The translations under genes were made by a program, and so were the position numbers. The notes beneath the pieces are model-generated. The model was not told the origin of the DNA and ran no database searches. It saw only the letters and a list, made by a program, of their open reading frames with translations. Shown piece after piece: positions 1 to 8,551 of a DNA stretch of 10,977 nucleotides. Position 1 is the first letter of the stretch. The number at the start of each line of letters is the position of its first letter. The stretch is from JBBIII01 sp037446575. GTDB lineage: Bacteria; Bacteroidota; Ignavibacteria; UBA10030. The DNA lies in assembly GCA_037446575.1 (NCBI GenBank), contig JBBIII010000077.1:1-10977 (forward strand). Direction: 5' to 3'.

Positions 1-28
1 AATTAATTAAACATATTAGGAAAGAAAT

Positions 29-406
29 ATGAGGATTTATCTCCGTTCAAAAATTCATAAAGCGACCGTAACTAGTGCCGATTTACATTATATCGGCTCA
101 ATTACTATAGATCAAGAACTTATGGAACTTGCCGATATTGCAGAATACGAAAAAGTGCTTGTCGTAGATAATAATAATGGCAATAGACTTGAAACTTATG
201 TCATTAAAGGGAAAAAGAATTCAGGAATTATCGGTATGAACGGCGCGGCATCCCATCTTATACACAAAGGCGATGAGATAATTATTATGTCGTTTCAGGT
301 TACAGACCACCCGAAAAAACCAATCAATATTCTAGTAGATAAAAACAACCGCTTTATTAAATATTTAAAAGAGGAAGCTGAAATGCGCGATATAGATGGA
401 TGTTAA
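29..406 (+). CDS. panD: Aspartate 1-decarboxylase precursor (pyruvoyl enzyme)
   Basis: Decarboxylates L-aspartate to beta-alanine in the cytoplasm, feeding pantothenate and coenzyme A synthesis. The 125-residue product has the usual family length. Visible landmarks: Lys8, the motif ADLHYIGSITID (17-28) with the self-cleavage pair Gly23-Ser24 that yields the pyruvoyl group on the alpha chain, Arg53 and Tyr57 matching the substrate and catalytic residues Arg54/Tyr58 of the E. coli enzyme, and NGAAS (71-75). An AGGAAAG ribosome site lies just before the ATG. Only 28 bases precede it in the window, so an upstream partner such as panC cannot be judged. It converges on rho. The tail after about residue 113 is charged and not diagnostic. 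The identification is secure. Confidence 0.96.
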   Translation: MRIYLRSKIHKATVTSADLHYIGSITIDQELMELADIAEYEKVLVVDNNNGNRLETYVIKGKKNSGIIGMNGAASHLIHKGDEIIIMSFQVTDHPKKPINILVDKNNRFIKYLKEEAEMRDIDGC

Positions 407-457
407 ACTATTTTTGATTTCGATATGCTAATCACTTATTGGTTCGTGCCTTACCAA

Positions 458-1711
458 TTAACTATTCATCACTTTTAAAAATTCTTTATTTGTTTTTGTT
501 CCTCGCATTTTATCCAGTAAAAGTTCCATTGCCTCACTTGGTTCTAAATCGCTTAAGAATTTTCTAAGTATCCAAACACGATTCAAATCATCGGGTTCGA
601 GCAGCATTTCTTCTTTTCGAGTTCCAGATCGGTTCACGTTGATCGCCGGAAAAATTCTTTTATCGCTAAGCGCTCGATCAAGCACAATTTCCATGTTGCC
701 CGTGCCTTTGAATTCTTCAAAAATCACTTCATCCATACGACTGCCTGTTTCAACAAGCGCAGTGGCAATAATTGTTAAACTTCCTCCTTCTTCAATATTT
801 CTTGCGGCGCCGAAAAATCTTTTTGGCCTATGTAGTGCATTCGCGTCAACACCGCCGGAAAGTATTTTCCCGCTATGAGGCACAACTGTATTATGCGCTC
901 TTGCAAGTCGTGTTATGCTGTCAAGAAGCACAACAACATCTTTTTTCGATTCAACCATTCGCTTAGCTTTTTCTAATACCATATCTGCAACCTGAACATG
1001 GCGCTCTGGCGGCTCGTCAAATGTTGAACTAACTACTTCAGCGCTAACAGACCTTTCCATATCCGTGACTTCTTCAGGTCGTTCATCTATTAAAAGAACT
1101 ATCAGTTTTGCTTCCGGATGATTCCGTGTAATACTGTTAGCCATTTTCTGTAATAAAATTGTTTTTCCGGCTTTTGGCGGCGAAACTATCATGCCTCGTT
1201 GTCCTTTCCCAACTGGAGCAAGCAGGTCAAGTATTCGCATTGCGTATTCGCCCGGGACAGTCTCTAATTTTACTCGTTGCGCCGGATACATTGGCGTTAA
1301 ATTTTCAAACAGCACTCTTTCCTTTATTAACTCGGGATGATCATCATTTACAGCCTCAACCCTTAAAAGCGCAAAAAATCTTTCCCCCTCTTTTGGCGGA
1401 CGCACCTGACCGCTTACTGTATCACCTGTTCGTAAACTAAATTTTTTAATTTGCGATGGCGATACATAAATATCATCTGGTGAGGGAAGATAATTATAGT
1501 CCACAGATCGCAAAAAACCATAACCATCTGGTAGAACCTCTAATACTCCTTTGCTAAATCCAAGCCCGTCCTTTTGAGTTTGAGCTTCAAGGATTTTGAA
1601 TATTAAATCTTGCTTGCGAAGATCGCTATAGCCCGTTATGTTGAGTTCTTTTGCAATTGCATTTAGTTCTGCAATTTTCTTGGACTTCAGTTCATTAATA
1701 TCCATAGTCAT
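458..1711 (-). CDS. rho: Transcription termination factor Rho
   Basis: Hexameric RNA-dependent ATPase/helicase that terminates transcription. At 417 residues it is almost exactly the length of E. coli Rho (419). Domains in order: N-terminal SAP-like helical Rho-N (about 1-47), cold-shock-like RNA-binding domain with DGYGFLRS (62-69), then the RecA-type motor. The motor has Walker A SPPKAGKT (177-184), catalytic Glu210 in LLIDERPEE, Walker B VVVLLD (259-264), the Q-loop around SGKILSGGVDANA (280-292), the R-loop region EEFKGTG (332-338) and the arginine finger Arg365 in NRSGTRKEE. Residues lining the bicyclomycin site in E. coli appear conserved. It lacks the long N-terminal insertion of many Bacteroidia Rho proteins. 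A ribosome site at 1718-1725 favours this start over the second ATG two codons later. A 177-base gap separates it from folC upstream. Confidence 0.98.
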   Translation of the reverse strand: MTMDINELKSKKIAELNAIAKELNITGYSDLRKQDLIFKILEAQTQKDGLGFSKGVLEVLPDGYGFLRSVDYNYLPSPDDIYVSPSQIKKFSLRTGDTVSGQVRPPKEGERFFALLRVEAVNDDHPELIKERVLFENLTPMYPAQRVKLETVPGEYAMRILDLLAPVGKGQRGMIVSPPKAGKTILLQKMANSITRNHPEAKLIVLLIDERPEEVTDMERSVSAEVVSSTFDEPPERHVQVADMVLEKAKRMVESKKDVVVLLDSITRLARAHNTVVPHSGKILSGGVDANALHRPKRFFGAARNIEEGGSLTIIATALVETGSRMDEVIFEEFKGTGNMEIVLDRALSDKRIFPAINVNRSGTRKEEMLLEPDDLNRVWILRKFLSDLEPSEAMELLLDKMRGTKTNKEFLKVMNS

Positions 1712-1717
1712 GAATAA

Positions 1718-1725
1718 TCACCTTT
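1718..1725 (-). promoter_or_regulatory. Strong ribosome binding site of rho
   Basis: On the minus strand the sequence reads AAAGGTGA, a near-ideal Shine-Dalgarno match, ending six bases before the ATG at 1711. It decides between this start and the nearby ATG at 1705, which would sit too far from it. Confidence 0.7.
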
Positions 1726-1888
1726 AAACATAGTGGAACATAAAAATTGAAAATCTTAAAAACATTTTAGATGTAAATTTTTTCAATCAATAAATTAGAA
1801 TGGAATCAATATTTTTTTTGAAGTAACCTTGGTTGGATAGACAGGAAATTTTATTTTCTCTCTGAACTTCCAAACACATAGTACACGT
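1726..1888 (-). other. Spacer between folC and rho; probable rho leader
   Basis: AT-rich, with no open frame worth calling. No exact TAnnTTTG promoter element was found; the closest is TATGTGTTTG near 1879-1888, which has two extra bases. A ten-base palindrome AACCTTGGTT lies around 1825-1835, but its flanks do not make a terminator for minus-strand transcripts. Rho genes in other bacteria are often autoregulated through their leaders; nothing here proves that. Confidence 0.3.
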
Positions 1889-3190
1889 TTATTGGTTAAT
1901 TGTCAAGTATTTTTCTCTGTTCAAAAAGGCAAGTGCTTCGCCTACAACAAAATGAGAGCCGGTGATAAGTATTGGCGTTTGTCCAGTCTTCTTAATCAAA
2001 TTACTTACTCCTTCTGCAACGCTTCTATATCTTTTTGATTTCATCCGATTTTTTTTCGACTCTTCATATAAGTCAATTGAATTTCTAGACCTTTCAGTTT
2101 TTGCGGTAACAGCATAGATACAATTTGCTATCGGCTTTAGTTGAGCTATTATTTTCTTATAGTCTTTATCTTTCATCAATCCAATTAAAATATTAAATCT
2201 TTTATTATATATTCTTTTTAAAGTAGAACATAATGAACAAACCGCGGCCGGATTATGAGCAACATCTACAATTATCAATGGACTTTTCCGAACAACTGAT
2301 AATCTCGCTTGTAACCCTGTATACTTATAGATATTTTTTAGACCTTTTCTTTTATCTTTCTCATCAATTTTGAAATCTCCTCCCCTTACAACTACTTCAA
2401 TCGCCGTTAAAGCGACTAACGTATTTAACGCCTGATAATTACCCGCTAATGCAACTTCAAGTTCATTTAAGCGACCAAATACTGTTGTCGCGTCTATTAC
2501 CATTCCATTTAAATCTGATTTTCGTATTTGCATATCAATGGGTTTAACATGTATAAATTCGGATTTTCGATCCTCGCAAATATTGCGTAGTACTCGTACA
2601 GCTTTATCCTGTTGTGCGCCAGTTACACATGGAACACCGCGTTTAATTATACCCCCTTTTTCGAAACTTATTTTTTCGATACTCGAGCCAAGTATCTGAG
2701 TGTGTTCTAAACCAATTGACGTAATTACAGAAACAAGCGGTTTAATTACATTTGTAGCGTCTAACCGTCCGCCTAATCCTGTCTCAATTACCGCAATATC
2801 AACTTTCGATTCTTCAAAAAATTTAAATGCGATAGCCGTAACAGTTTCAAAAAATGTAGATCTATTTTTTTCTACTTCAGGAATAATTTTATTCACCAAC
2901 CTTTTAATCTCTTTTGAAGCTATTGGTCTACCATTAATTCTTATTCTTTCATTGAATTTTATTAAATGAGGCGATGTATAAAGACCTGTCTTATAACCAG
3001 CTGCTGTAAAAACCGATGCTATCATCGAAGCTGTGGAACCCTTGCCATTCGTTCCGGCTATATGGATAGATGGAAATTTGTTTTCTGGATTGCCTAAGTA
3101 TTTTAGTAGCTTCCGAATTCCCAGTAATCCAAACTTCATTCCAAATTTTTGCAAATTAAATAAATATTGAATTGATTCCGCGTAGGTCAT
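1889..3190 (-). CDS. folC: Folylpolyglutamate synthase / dihydrofolate synthase
   Basis: Mur-ligase-family ATP-dependent enzyme that adds glutamate to folates and, in bifunctional forms, to dihydropteroate. The 433-residue length is normal. Visible motifs: P-loop GTNGKGS (46-52), YTSPHL (71-76), the omega-loop/metal signature ETGLGGRLDATN (136-147), the probable carbamylated lysine Lys178 in SFEKGGIIK, the C-terminal-domain motif DVAHNP (309-314) and the closing ITGSHFVVGEAL (409-420). Whether it has both activities cannot be read from sequence. It starts 38 bases after pyrD with no convincing ribosome site, so translation may depend on the upstream gene. It lies in the same co-directional run as folE, but folB, folK and folP are not in this window. 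Confidence 0.95.
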   Translation of the reverse strand: MTYAESIQYLFNLQKFGMKFGLLGIRKLLKYLGNPENKFPSIHIAGTNGKGSTASMIASVFTAAGYKTGLYTSPHLIKFNERIRINGRPIASKEIKRLVNKIIPEVEKNRSTFFETVTAIAFKFFEESKVDIAVIETGLGGRLDATNVIKPLVSVITSIGLEHTQILGSSIEKISFEKGGIIKRGVPCVTGAQQDKAVRVLRNICEDRKSEFIHVKPIDMQIRKSDLNGMVIDATTVFGRLNELEVALAGNYQALNTLVALTAIEVVVRGGDFKIDEKDKRKGLKNIYKYTGLQARLSVVRKSPLIIVDVAHNPAAVCSLCSTLKRIYNKRFNILIGLMKDKDYKKIIAQLKPIANCIYAVTAKTERSRNSIDLYEESKKNRMKSKRYRSVAEGVSNLIKKTGQTPILITGSHFVVGEALAFLNREKYLTINQ

Positions 3191-3228
3191 CTGTAATTAG
3201 AATTAAATGAATGCATGTTTATGACGCT

Positions 3229-4182
3229 TTATAACCATGATTGTAAAACAGAATACTTAACATCTGCATTAAGCGCGCCTACCAATTCTCCGATATCCGA
3301 AATTCCATTCTCTACTGCATATCTTTTGAAGCCATTTACTATATTAACAGAAATGTTCGGATCAACAAAATTCATTGTCCCTACCTGAATAGCTGTTGCA
3401 CCTGCTAATAAGAATTCTATTGCATCGTTTGTATTCGAAATACCACCGATTCCAAAAATCGGAATTTTGACGGCTTTTGCAACCTCATAGACTTTTGCCA
3501 ATGCCACTGGCTTTATAGCTGGTCCAGATAATCCTCCGGTTACTGTTGATAATTTAGGTTTTCGAGTTTTAATATCTATAGCCATGCCTATGAGCGTATT
3601 AATAACCGAAACTGCATCGGCTCCCGAATCTTCAATGGCTCTTGCTATTTCAGAAATGTGAGTTGTATTTGGTGTAAGTTTAATAATTAACGGCCTTTCT
3701 GTCAACTTCCTAAGTTTTGACACAATTTCCGCCGTCATTTTACTATTTGTGCCAAAGTTTATTCCGCCTTCTTTGACATTTGGGCATGAGACATTTATCT
3801 CGTAACCTGCAATTCCACTATAGTTTTCCAAAATTTTAACTACTTCGCAAAATTCTTCTTTAGAACTTGCCGCTATGTTAGTAATTATATGCGTTTTGTA
3901 ATTTTTGAGATCGGGAAGTTTTTCCTTTACGAATGAGTGAACGCCTATGTTCGCTAATCCTATCGTATTTAACATACCGCTTGCCGTTTCGACAATACGC
4001 TGAGGCGGATTTCCTTTACGCGGTTTTAATGAAAGGGATTTAGTAAAAATTCCGCCTAATTGATTGATATCCACTAATTCATTAATCTCGTTGCCGTAAC
4101 CAAATGTGCCAGAAGCTACAAACACTCGATTTTTAAATTCGACTTCGCGTATTTTAAATGATGTTATAACGTCTGATTTCAT
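3229..4182 (-). CDS. pyrD: Dihydroorotate dehydrogenase, class 1B catalytic subunit
   Basis: FMN enzyme oxidising dihydroorotate to orotate, the fourth step of pyrimidine synthesis, in the cytoplasm. The 317 residues form one TIM barrel. Visible: ASGTFGYG (23-30), TKSLSL (47-52), GNPPQR (57-62), IGLAN (74-78) and EINVSCPN (128-135). Cys133 is the active-site base typical of class 1 enzymes; class 2 membrane enzymes have serine there. The FMN phosphate region is GIGGIS and GATAIQVGT further on. The gene starts only ten bases after the stop of pyrK, which supplies the electron-transfer partner, so this is the heterotetrameric NAD-dependent class 1B form rather than the fumarate-dependent 1A form. 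No clear Shine-Dalgarno is visible; coupling to pyrK is likely. Confidence 0.96.
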   Translation of the reverse strand: MKSDVITSFKIREVEFKNRVFVASGTFGYGNEINELVDINQLGGIFTKSLSLKPRKGNPPQRIVETASGMLNTIGLANIGVHSFVKEKLPDLKNYKTHIITNIAASSKEEFCEVVKILENYSGIAGYEINVSCPNVKEGGINFGTNSKMTAEIVSKLRKLTERPLIIKLTPNTTHISEIARAIEDSGADAVSVINTLIGMAIDIKTRKPKLSTVTGGLSGPAIKPVALAKVYEVAKAVKIPIFGIGGISNTNDAIEFLLAGATAIQVGTMNFVDPNISVNIVNGFKRYAVENGISDIGELVGALNADVKYSVLQSWL

Positions 4183-4192
4183 TAAACATTAA

Positions 4193-4963
4193 TTATAATT
4201 TTATTTGATCAGCTAAAAATATAGGACCATCTTTACAAACAAGCGCATAATCCATATCAACATTATTTTTTTCAACTGGGCAACCCTGACAAATTCCCAC
4301 GCCGCAAGCCATTTGACCTTCGAGAGAAATTTCACAGCAGATGTTTTTTTCACAAGCATGCTTTGCAAGTGATTTTAACATGACAGTAGGACCGCAAGCA
4401 AATATTTTTGCGCTTTTTATTTCTTTATTATTTTCAAAAAACTTTTCGAGTAACTGAACAACGTTTCCTTTGAAACCTTCGCTTCCATCGTCAGTTGCAA
4501 TTTGTGTATTTTTTAAATAGGAAGAATATTTAAAATTCGAACTTCTGAATCCTAATAATGTATAAATTGTCTTGCCTTTTTTAATTAATTCAGTGGATAA
4601 AAAAGGAAATGGCGCTACGCCAATACCGCCCGCAACAATTATCGCCGTCTCATAATCTCCGTCTATTTTAAATGAATTCCCCAGCGGACCAAGAACATCA
4701 ATATTATCTCCCTTACGTTTGCGAGATAAAATTGTTGTTCCAACGCCTACTGCATGAAACAAAATATCCAACGAATTATCCACAATACGCGAAACGCTGA
4801 AAGGACGCCGCAAAAGCGGACCGACTCCATTTTCGCTCGCAAGAATATTAACGAATTGGCCAGGTTTTACTGAATTTGAAATTTCTTCAGAATAAAAGCG
4901 CAACAGAAAAATCTTTTCGGCAACTTCCTGACACGATTGAACTTCGCAAACTTGTTGAATCAT
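4193..4963 (-). CDS. pyrK: Dihydroorotate dehydrogenase electron-transfer subunit (FAD/2Fe-2S)
   Basis: Passes electrons from the FMN of PyrD to NAD+ through a 2Fe-2S cluster and FAD. The 256 residues show the ferredoxin-reductase fold: RRPFSVS (52-58) for FAD, a flexible LGPLGNSF loop (91-98), the nucleotide-binding GGIGVAPF (112-119) and ACGPTVML (189-196). The cluster ligands are Cys220, Cys225, Cys228 and Cys243 (CX4CX2CX14C) in the stretch GQMACGVGICQGC and LVCKDGPIF, a hallmark of PyrK. Its pairing with pyrD ten bases downstream is the standard arrangement. It begins 18 bases after the lipoprotein gene; the only strong ribosome-like site (AGGTGA) overlaps the end of that gene and is about 19 bases from the ATG, which is far. 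Confidence 0.95.
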   Translation of the reverse strand: MIQQVCEVQSCQEVAEKIFLLRFYSEEISNSVKPGQFVNILASENGVGPLLRRPFSVSRIVDNSLDILFHAVGVGTTILSRKRKGDNIDVLGPLGNSFKIDGDYETAIIVAGGIGVAPFPFLSTELIKKGKTIYTLLGFRSSNFKYSSYLKNTQIATDDGSEGFKGNVVQLLEKFFENNKEIKSAKIFACGPTVMLKSLAKHACEKNICCEISLEGQMACGVGICQGCPVEKNNVDMDYALVCKDGPIFLADQIKL

Positions 4964-4981
4964 TGTTATTTTTTACTTTTA

Positions 4982-7099
4982 TCACCTATCAGGACGATCT
5001 GCTGGTTTTCTAAAAGGAGTTCTCCCTCTTCTACCATCTTTATCATCCTTAAAAACATCTGGTGGATTTTGCTTGATGTCTTTTTCGTCAATCTCAGATT
5101 CCTCCTTAATGTCTTGTATCTGTGATTGTTCGCCTTGTTCTTTTTGAAGCGCCGCATTTTGCTTTGACGTGTCAATTTTCGATTCGTCAAAAGTTCGCTT
5201 ACCAGCCGCGCTTGCATATGTTGTTCCGGAATATTCTTTTTCCACCTTTTTATAATACACAAGAGCGCTTTCAGGTTTATTCAATCTGTGTTCATAAATC
5301 CATGCAATAGCGTATCCGCTTTTTGCCGAATATTCTGATTTAGGGAATAAATGTGCAATTCTGCTTAGACTACTAATTGCTTTCAGAAAATTGTTTGTTT
5401 CAATTAGCTTTTCTGCTTCCTGGTACATTAAAGCCGCTGAATCCACTTTAGCAATCTGTTTTTCTTTACCTATGAATCGTCTTGCTTCAATAGCGTATAT
5501 TGTTTCAGGAAAATCCCTATCGAGTTGTTGATAATATTCTTCGGGTAACGGGTATTTCATTTCAGGGTATCTTCGAGAATGTTCCGCAAGTATGTATAAT
5601 ATCCTTGGACTTCTTTTCGGATTGTATTCCCAAGTCAATGATTGATTATACCAATAGAATGCGGAATCAGGAACCAATATATCCGAATAAAATATATCCC
5701 CCAGCTCTTGCGCTGCTACTGATTTAATCCCGTTTATTGAATCTATGTTTAGTATGATTGGTTTCGCAATAATTTTTTTAGCAGTTGTTTGTACAGAATC
5801 TATATTTGCTATCTGATTTATTAATGTGTCGGGGTTGGAAATGTTGATTGAGTCGACTTGCCCTTCTTTCGATTTTTCTTGAAAGATAAATAACAAGCTA
5901 TCTGCTTTGGCAATCTTTCTTCTAGCATCAAAGTATCGCGTAAAAGCTAATTGTCTACTTTTTCCATCTTGAGTTATTTTTGTAGCTGGAGAGGAACTAA
6001 CTTTTGTAAAATACTTAAACGCCAATTCATAATCTATTTCTTGCTCGATGTAAATTTTTCCAAGTTGATATGCAGACATTGTTGAGTGTTCGGTGTTCTT
6101 ATAGGTTGTATCAACATAGTTATATTCTTCAATCGCTTCATACAGTTTTCCTACGGCTACATAATCATTGGCTCGTTCATAGAGTAATGAAGGTAAATAT
6201 TCTTTATTCCTAAAATCTTCTATCATAGAATTAATAATCTCGATACCTTTATCATATTCGCCAATTTCTCTGAAAGCAATTGCCGCTTGTAAATTGCAAA
6301 AATAATTGAGATAAATATCCGATGTATATTCTCCAACCTTTAAAAAAGCTGCCGCCGCCATAGCATATTTACCGTTTCCAAAGTAAATATTTGCCATGTT
6401 CATTTGAGCTTTGCTTTTCATTTCGTCATCATCTGAAAGCTCAATAGCAATTTCATATTCTTTTATAGCCTTATCCTGTTCATTTTTATTATTCAAAATA
6501 TCGGCATTAAGCAACCGCGCTTGACTTTCAATTTCTTTATCGTCATCAGCTATTGCCGCTTCTATTGTTGTTTCGCACCATTTTATTGCTTCATCAAGGT
6601 TTCCAAGTTTTTCTTTTGTTCGCGCATTCCATAATTTGGCTTCCAGCGTTAAAGAGCTTTTCGGATATTGAGCTATCAATTCCTCGAATTTTCTTTCTGC
6701 TTTCATGTACTCCATTTGATAATAGAATGACTTGCCTATAAGAAAAAGTGAATTATCAACCAAACTGCTTGCAGGATAAAATGCGAGAATATATGAACAT
6801 TTATCTATTACTTGGCTAAATTTTTGCCTTGCAGTACCAGAAATTTGCGGCGTTTGGTTATTAAATTGATTTGTTGAACTTTTACTACGCGCTGTTTTTT
6901 CTGCGGTTTTAATTTCATCCTCTGCCTCGCTAAAAATTCTAGATGCATTATAATAAACATTGAAATATGATACGGTGTTATCATATCCACGCGTAATAAT
7001 ATCGCCAACAGGTTTAAATATCGAACAGCCGCAAAATATAAAAGTAAATGATAGGAAAATGCTGTTCAGGTAATTATTGAAGTGATTATTATCTTTCAT
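4982..7099 (-). CDS. TPR-repeat outer-envelope lipoprotein, PorW/SprE-like
   Basis: 705 residues from the ATG at 7099. The frame is open to a TTG at 7138, but the later start gives a clean signal peptide: basic, asparagine-rich start, hydrophobic stretch, then FCGC with Cys25 as the lipidated residue. Just after it comes YDNTVSYFNVYYNASRIF (39-56), which resembles the conserved N-terminal box (HYNVYFNGxxSF-like) of PorW/SprE lipoproteins of type IX secretion and gliding. Residues about 115-370 are a run of TPR-type helical pairs (for example KAERKFEELIAQYP and EAIEEYNYVDTTY). A second block lies near 555-635. The last 70 residues are charged, proline-rich and probably disordered. A role in secretion or envelope scaffolding is inference from this resemblance; a generic TPR lipoprotein is the alternative. 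It sits inside a metabolic operon with no other secretion gene nearby. Confidence 0.72.
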   Translation of the reverse strand: MKDNNHFNNYLNSIFLSFTFIFCGCSIFKPVGDIITRGYDNTVSYFNVYYNASRIFSEAEDEIKTAEKTARSKSSTNQFNNQTPQISGTARQKFSQVIDKCSYILAFYPASSLVDNSLFLIGKSFYYQMEYMKAERKFEELIAQYPKSSLTLEAKLWNARTKEKLGNLDEAIKWCETTIEAAIADDDKEIESQARLLNADILNNKNEQDKAIKEYEIAIELSDDDEMKSKAQMNMANIYFGNGKYAMAAAAFLKVGEYTSDIYLNYFCNLQAAIAFREIGEYDKGIEIINSMIEDFRNKEYLPSLLYERANDYVAVGKLYEAIEEYNYVDTTYKNTEHSTMSAYQLGKIYIEQEIDYELAFKYFTKVSSSPATKITQDGKSRQLAFTRYFDARRKIAKADSLLFIFQEKSKEGQVDSINISNPDTLINQIANIDSVQTTAKKIIAKPIILNIDSINGIKSVAAQELGDIFYSDILVPDSAFYWYNQSLTWEYNPKRSPRILYILAEHSRRYPEMKYPLPEEYYQQLDRDFPETIYAIEARRFIGKEKQIAKVDSAALMYQEAEKLIETNNFLKAISSLSRIAHLFPKSEYSAKSGYAIAWIYEHRLNKPESALVYYKKVEKEYSGTTYASAAGKRTFDESKIDTSKQNAALQKEQGEQSQIQDIKEESEIDEKDIKQNPPDVFKDDKDGRRGRTPFRKPADRPDR

Positions 7100-7247
7100 T
7101 TTCTTTATTAATATATCAAATGATGGATTGTGTTTCAAGTTAAATGCTTAAGTAAATTCTAAATTATTTCGAGCATTTCATCCATAGATTTAACCATCAA
7201 GGAACGACTTCCATTAAGCATTTTAACTCGAAGTCTTAGATTACATA

Positions 7248-7973
7248 TTAAGACTGTAAGTTCCCACCTTGCGGCCGTAAAATTATTTCTTCCACCATTA
7301 GCGATGGTTGCTGAATCGAAACCTGATAAATCATTTCTGCTACTTGTTCTGCCGCCAGCATCTGGCTCCCATATTTTTCGAGCTGTTTTGAATTCCAAAT
7401 CGGGGTGTGAACGGCACCTGGATAAACATTTACAATTTTTATTCCTTGCCTTCTAACTTCGGCGCGTAACACGTTCATCATCGCTTCAGCTCCAGCTTTG
7501 GACGCCGAATAACCAGCAGATTTGGCATATACTTCTTTTACAGTATATGATAATATATTTATTATAAGTCCATTTTTCACTTCGAGCATTGATGGTAGAA
7601 TTGATTTAGTTGTAAGAAAGATTCCTTTAAGATTTGTATTAATCACATGATCAAATTCTTCAATTGATGTATCTATGAAATCCTTAAAATATGTAACTCC
7701 CGCATTATTAATCAGTATATCAATTTTCTTTTGCGAGTCGAGAATTTTCTTGGCGGCTTCTTGAATTGATATTTGATTTTGAACGTCACAGCATATTGTA
7801 TGACAAATTCCACCGTTGGAGTTAATTTTGGCTCGCAGGTCAGATAATTTTTTTTCTGTTCTTGCGCTTGCAACAACAATATCGCCATGTAAAGCGAACA
7901 ACTCTGTTAATGCGCTTCCTATCCCAGTGCTTGCGCCTGTAATCCAAACAATGCGTTGAGAGTGAGCGTTCAT
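7248..7973 (-). CDS. NADP-dependent short-chain dehydrogenase/reductase, probable sepiapterin reductase-like
   Basis: A classical 241-residue SDR with TGASTGIG (12-19) for the dinucleotide, Arg38 after strand two suggesting NADPH, NNAG (89-92), Asn114 and the catalytic Ser142, Tyr155, Lys159 (YSASK). The YPGAVHTPIW loop (184-193) and the end VEEIILRPQGG resemble, from memory, the sepiapterin reductase of Chlorobaculum tepidum, which makes L-threo-tetrahydrobiopterin. Context supports that reading: it begins five bases after folE, which itself overlaps a PTPS-type gene, giving all three enzymes from GTP to a tetrahydrobiopterin. SDR substrate is not decided by sequence alone, so a general ketoreductase remains possible. 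No clear ribosome site of its own is visible; translation is probably coupled to folE. Confidence 0.78.
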   Translation of the reverse strand: MNAHSQRIVWITGASTGIGSALTELFALHGDIVVASARTEKKLSDLRAKINSNGGICHTICCDVQNQISIQEAAKKILDSQKKIDILINNAGVTYFKDFIDTSIEEFDHVINTNLKGIFLTTKSILPSMLEVKNGLIINILSYTVKEVYAKSAGYSASKAGAEAMMNVLRAEVRRQGIKIVNVYPGAVHTPIWNSKQLEKYGSQMLAAEQVAEMIYQVSIQQPSLMVEEIILRPQGGNLQS

Positions 7974-7978
7974 TTGAA

Positions 7979-8551
7979 TCAGATTTTTTTGTTGATAAGA
8001 GTGAGAAATTCACTGCGTGTTTTTTCGTCATTCCTGAATGCGCCTAACATTGCGCTCGTGGTAGCTACAGAATTTAATTTTTCAACTCCGCGCATAATCA
8101 TACAAAGATGTTGCGCTTCCATAACAACTGCAACGCCAAGCGGTTTTACATAATGGTAGATTGTATCGGCTATTTGCTGTGTTAGTCGTTCTTGAACTTG
8201 AAGCCGCCGCGCAAAAATTTCTACAATCCTTGGCAACTTGCTTAAACCAATAATTCGACCATTCGGAATGTAAGCAATATGGCATTTCCCGAAAAACGGC
8301 GCAAGGTGATGTTCACATAATGAAAAGAAATCGATATCCTTAACTATAACCATTTCACTGTACTTCTCTTCAAAAACCGCTCCATTCAATATTTCTTCTA
8401 TATTTTGATTGTACCCTTTAGTCAGAAATTCATACATACGCGAAACACGCTCCGGAGTTCTGCGCAAACCCTCCCTTTCTGGATTTTCACCAAGTTCAAT
8501 TAGAAAATCTTTGATAATCTTTGTTTTATTTGATTCATTCTCAATTGTCAT
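7979..8551 (-). CDS. folE: GTP cyclohydrolase I (type IA, zinc-dependent)
   Basis: Converts GTP to 7,8-dihydroneopterin triphosphate, the first step of both folate and biopterin synthesis. The 190-residue product shows GLRRTPERV (28-36), SLCEHHLAPFFG (77-88) with zinc ligands Cys79 and His82, GLSKLPRIVE (102-111), QERLTQQIA (120-128) and AQHLCMIMRG (146-155) with the third ligand Cys150. The complete CxxH...C set marks the zinc type rather than the metal-promiscuous FolE2. Its ATG overlaps the TAA of the upstream PTPS-type gene by one base (TAATG), and an AAAGGTGA ribosome site lies inside that gene's last codons, so the two are translationally coupled. Placement between PTPS- and SDR-type genes suggests that its product goes at least partly to a biopterin. 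Confidence 0.97.
   Translation of the reverse strand: MTIENESNKTKIIKDFLIELGENPEREGLRRTPERVSRMYEFLTKGYNQNIEEILNGAVFEEKYSEMVIVKDIDFFSLCEHHLAPFFGKCHIAYIPNGRIIGLSKLPRIVEIFARRLQVQERLTQQIADTIYHYVKPLGVAVVMEAQHLCMIMRGVEKLNSVATTSAMLGAFRNDEKTRSEFLTLINKKI

Noticed and set aside
438..458. Inverted repeat ATTGGT...ACCAAT between panD and rho as a bidirectional terminator.
   Set aside because: Only six mostly AT pairs, a nine-base loop, no U-run on either side, and overlap with the rho stop codon.
639..1440. Plus-strand open frames opposite rho (and similar ones opposite folC, pyrK, the lipoprotein, SDR and folE).
   Set aside because: They lie antisense to clearly conserved genes, have no family motifs or ribosome sites, and are shadows of the real frames.
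4982..7138. Lipoprotein start at 7138.
   Set aside because: That codon is TTG on the minus strand and would put 13 extra residues before a clean lipoprotein signal peptide; the ATG at 7099 is preferred.
7139..7247. Short open frame ending LNGSRSLMVKSMDEMLEII between the SDR and lipoprotein genes.
   Set aside because: About 20 codons after its last likely start, no ribosome site, and the rest overlaps the SDR in another frame.
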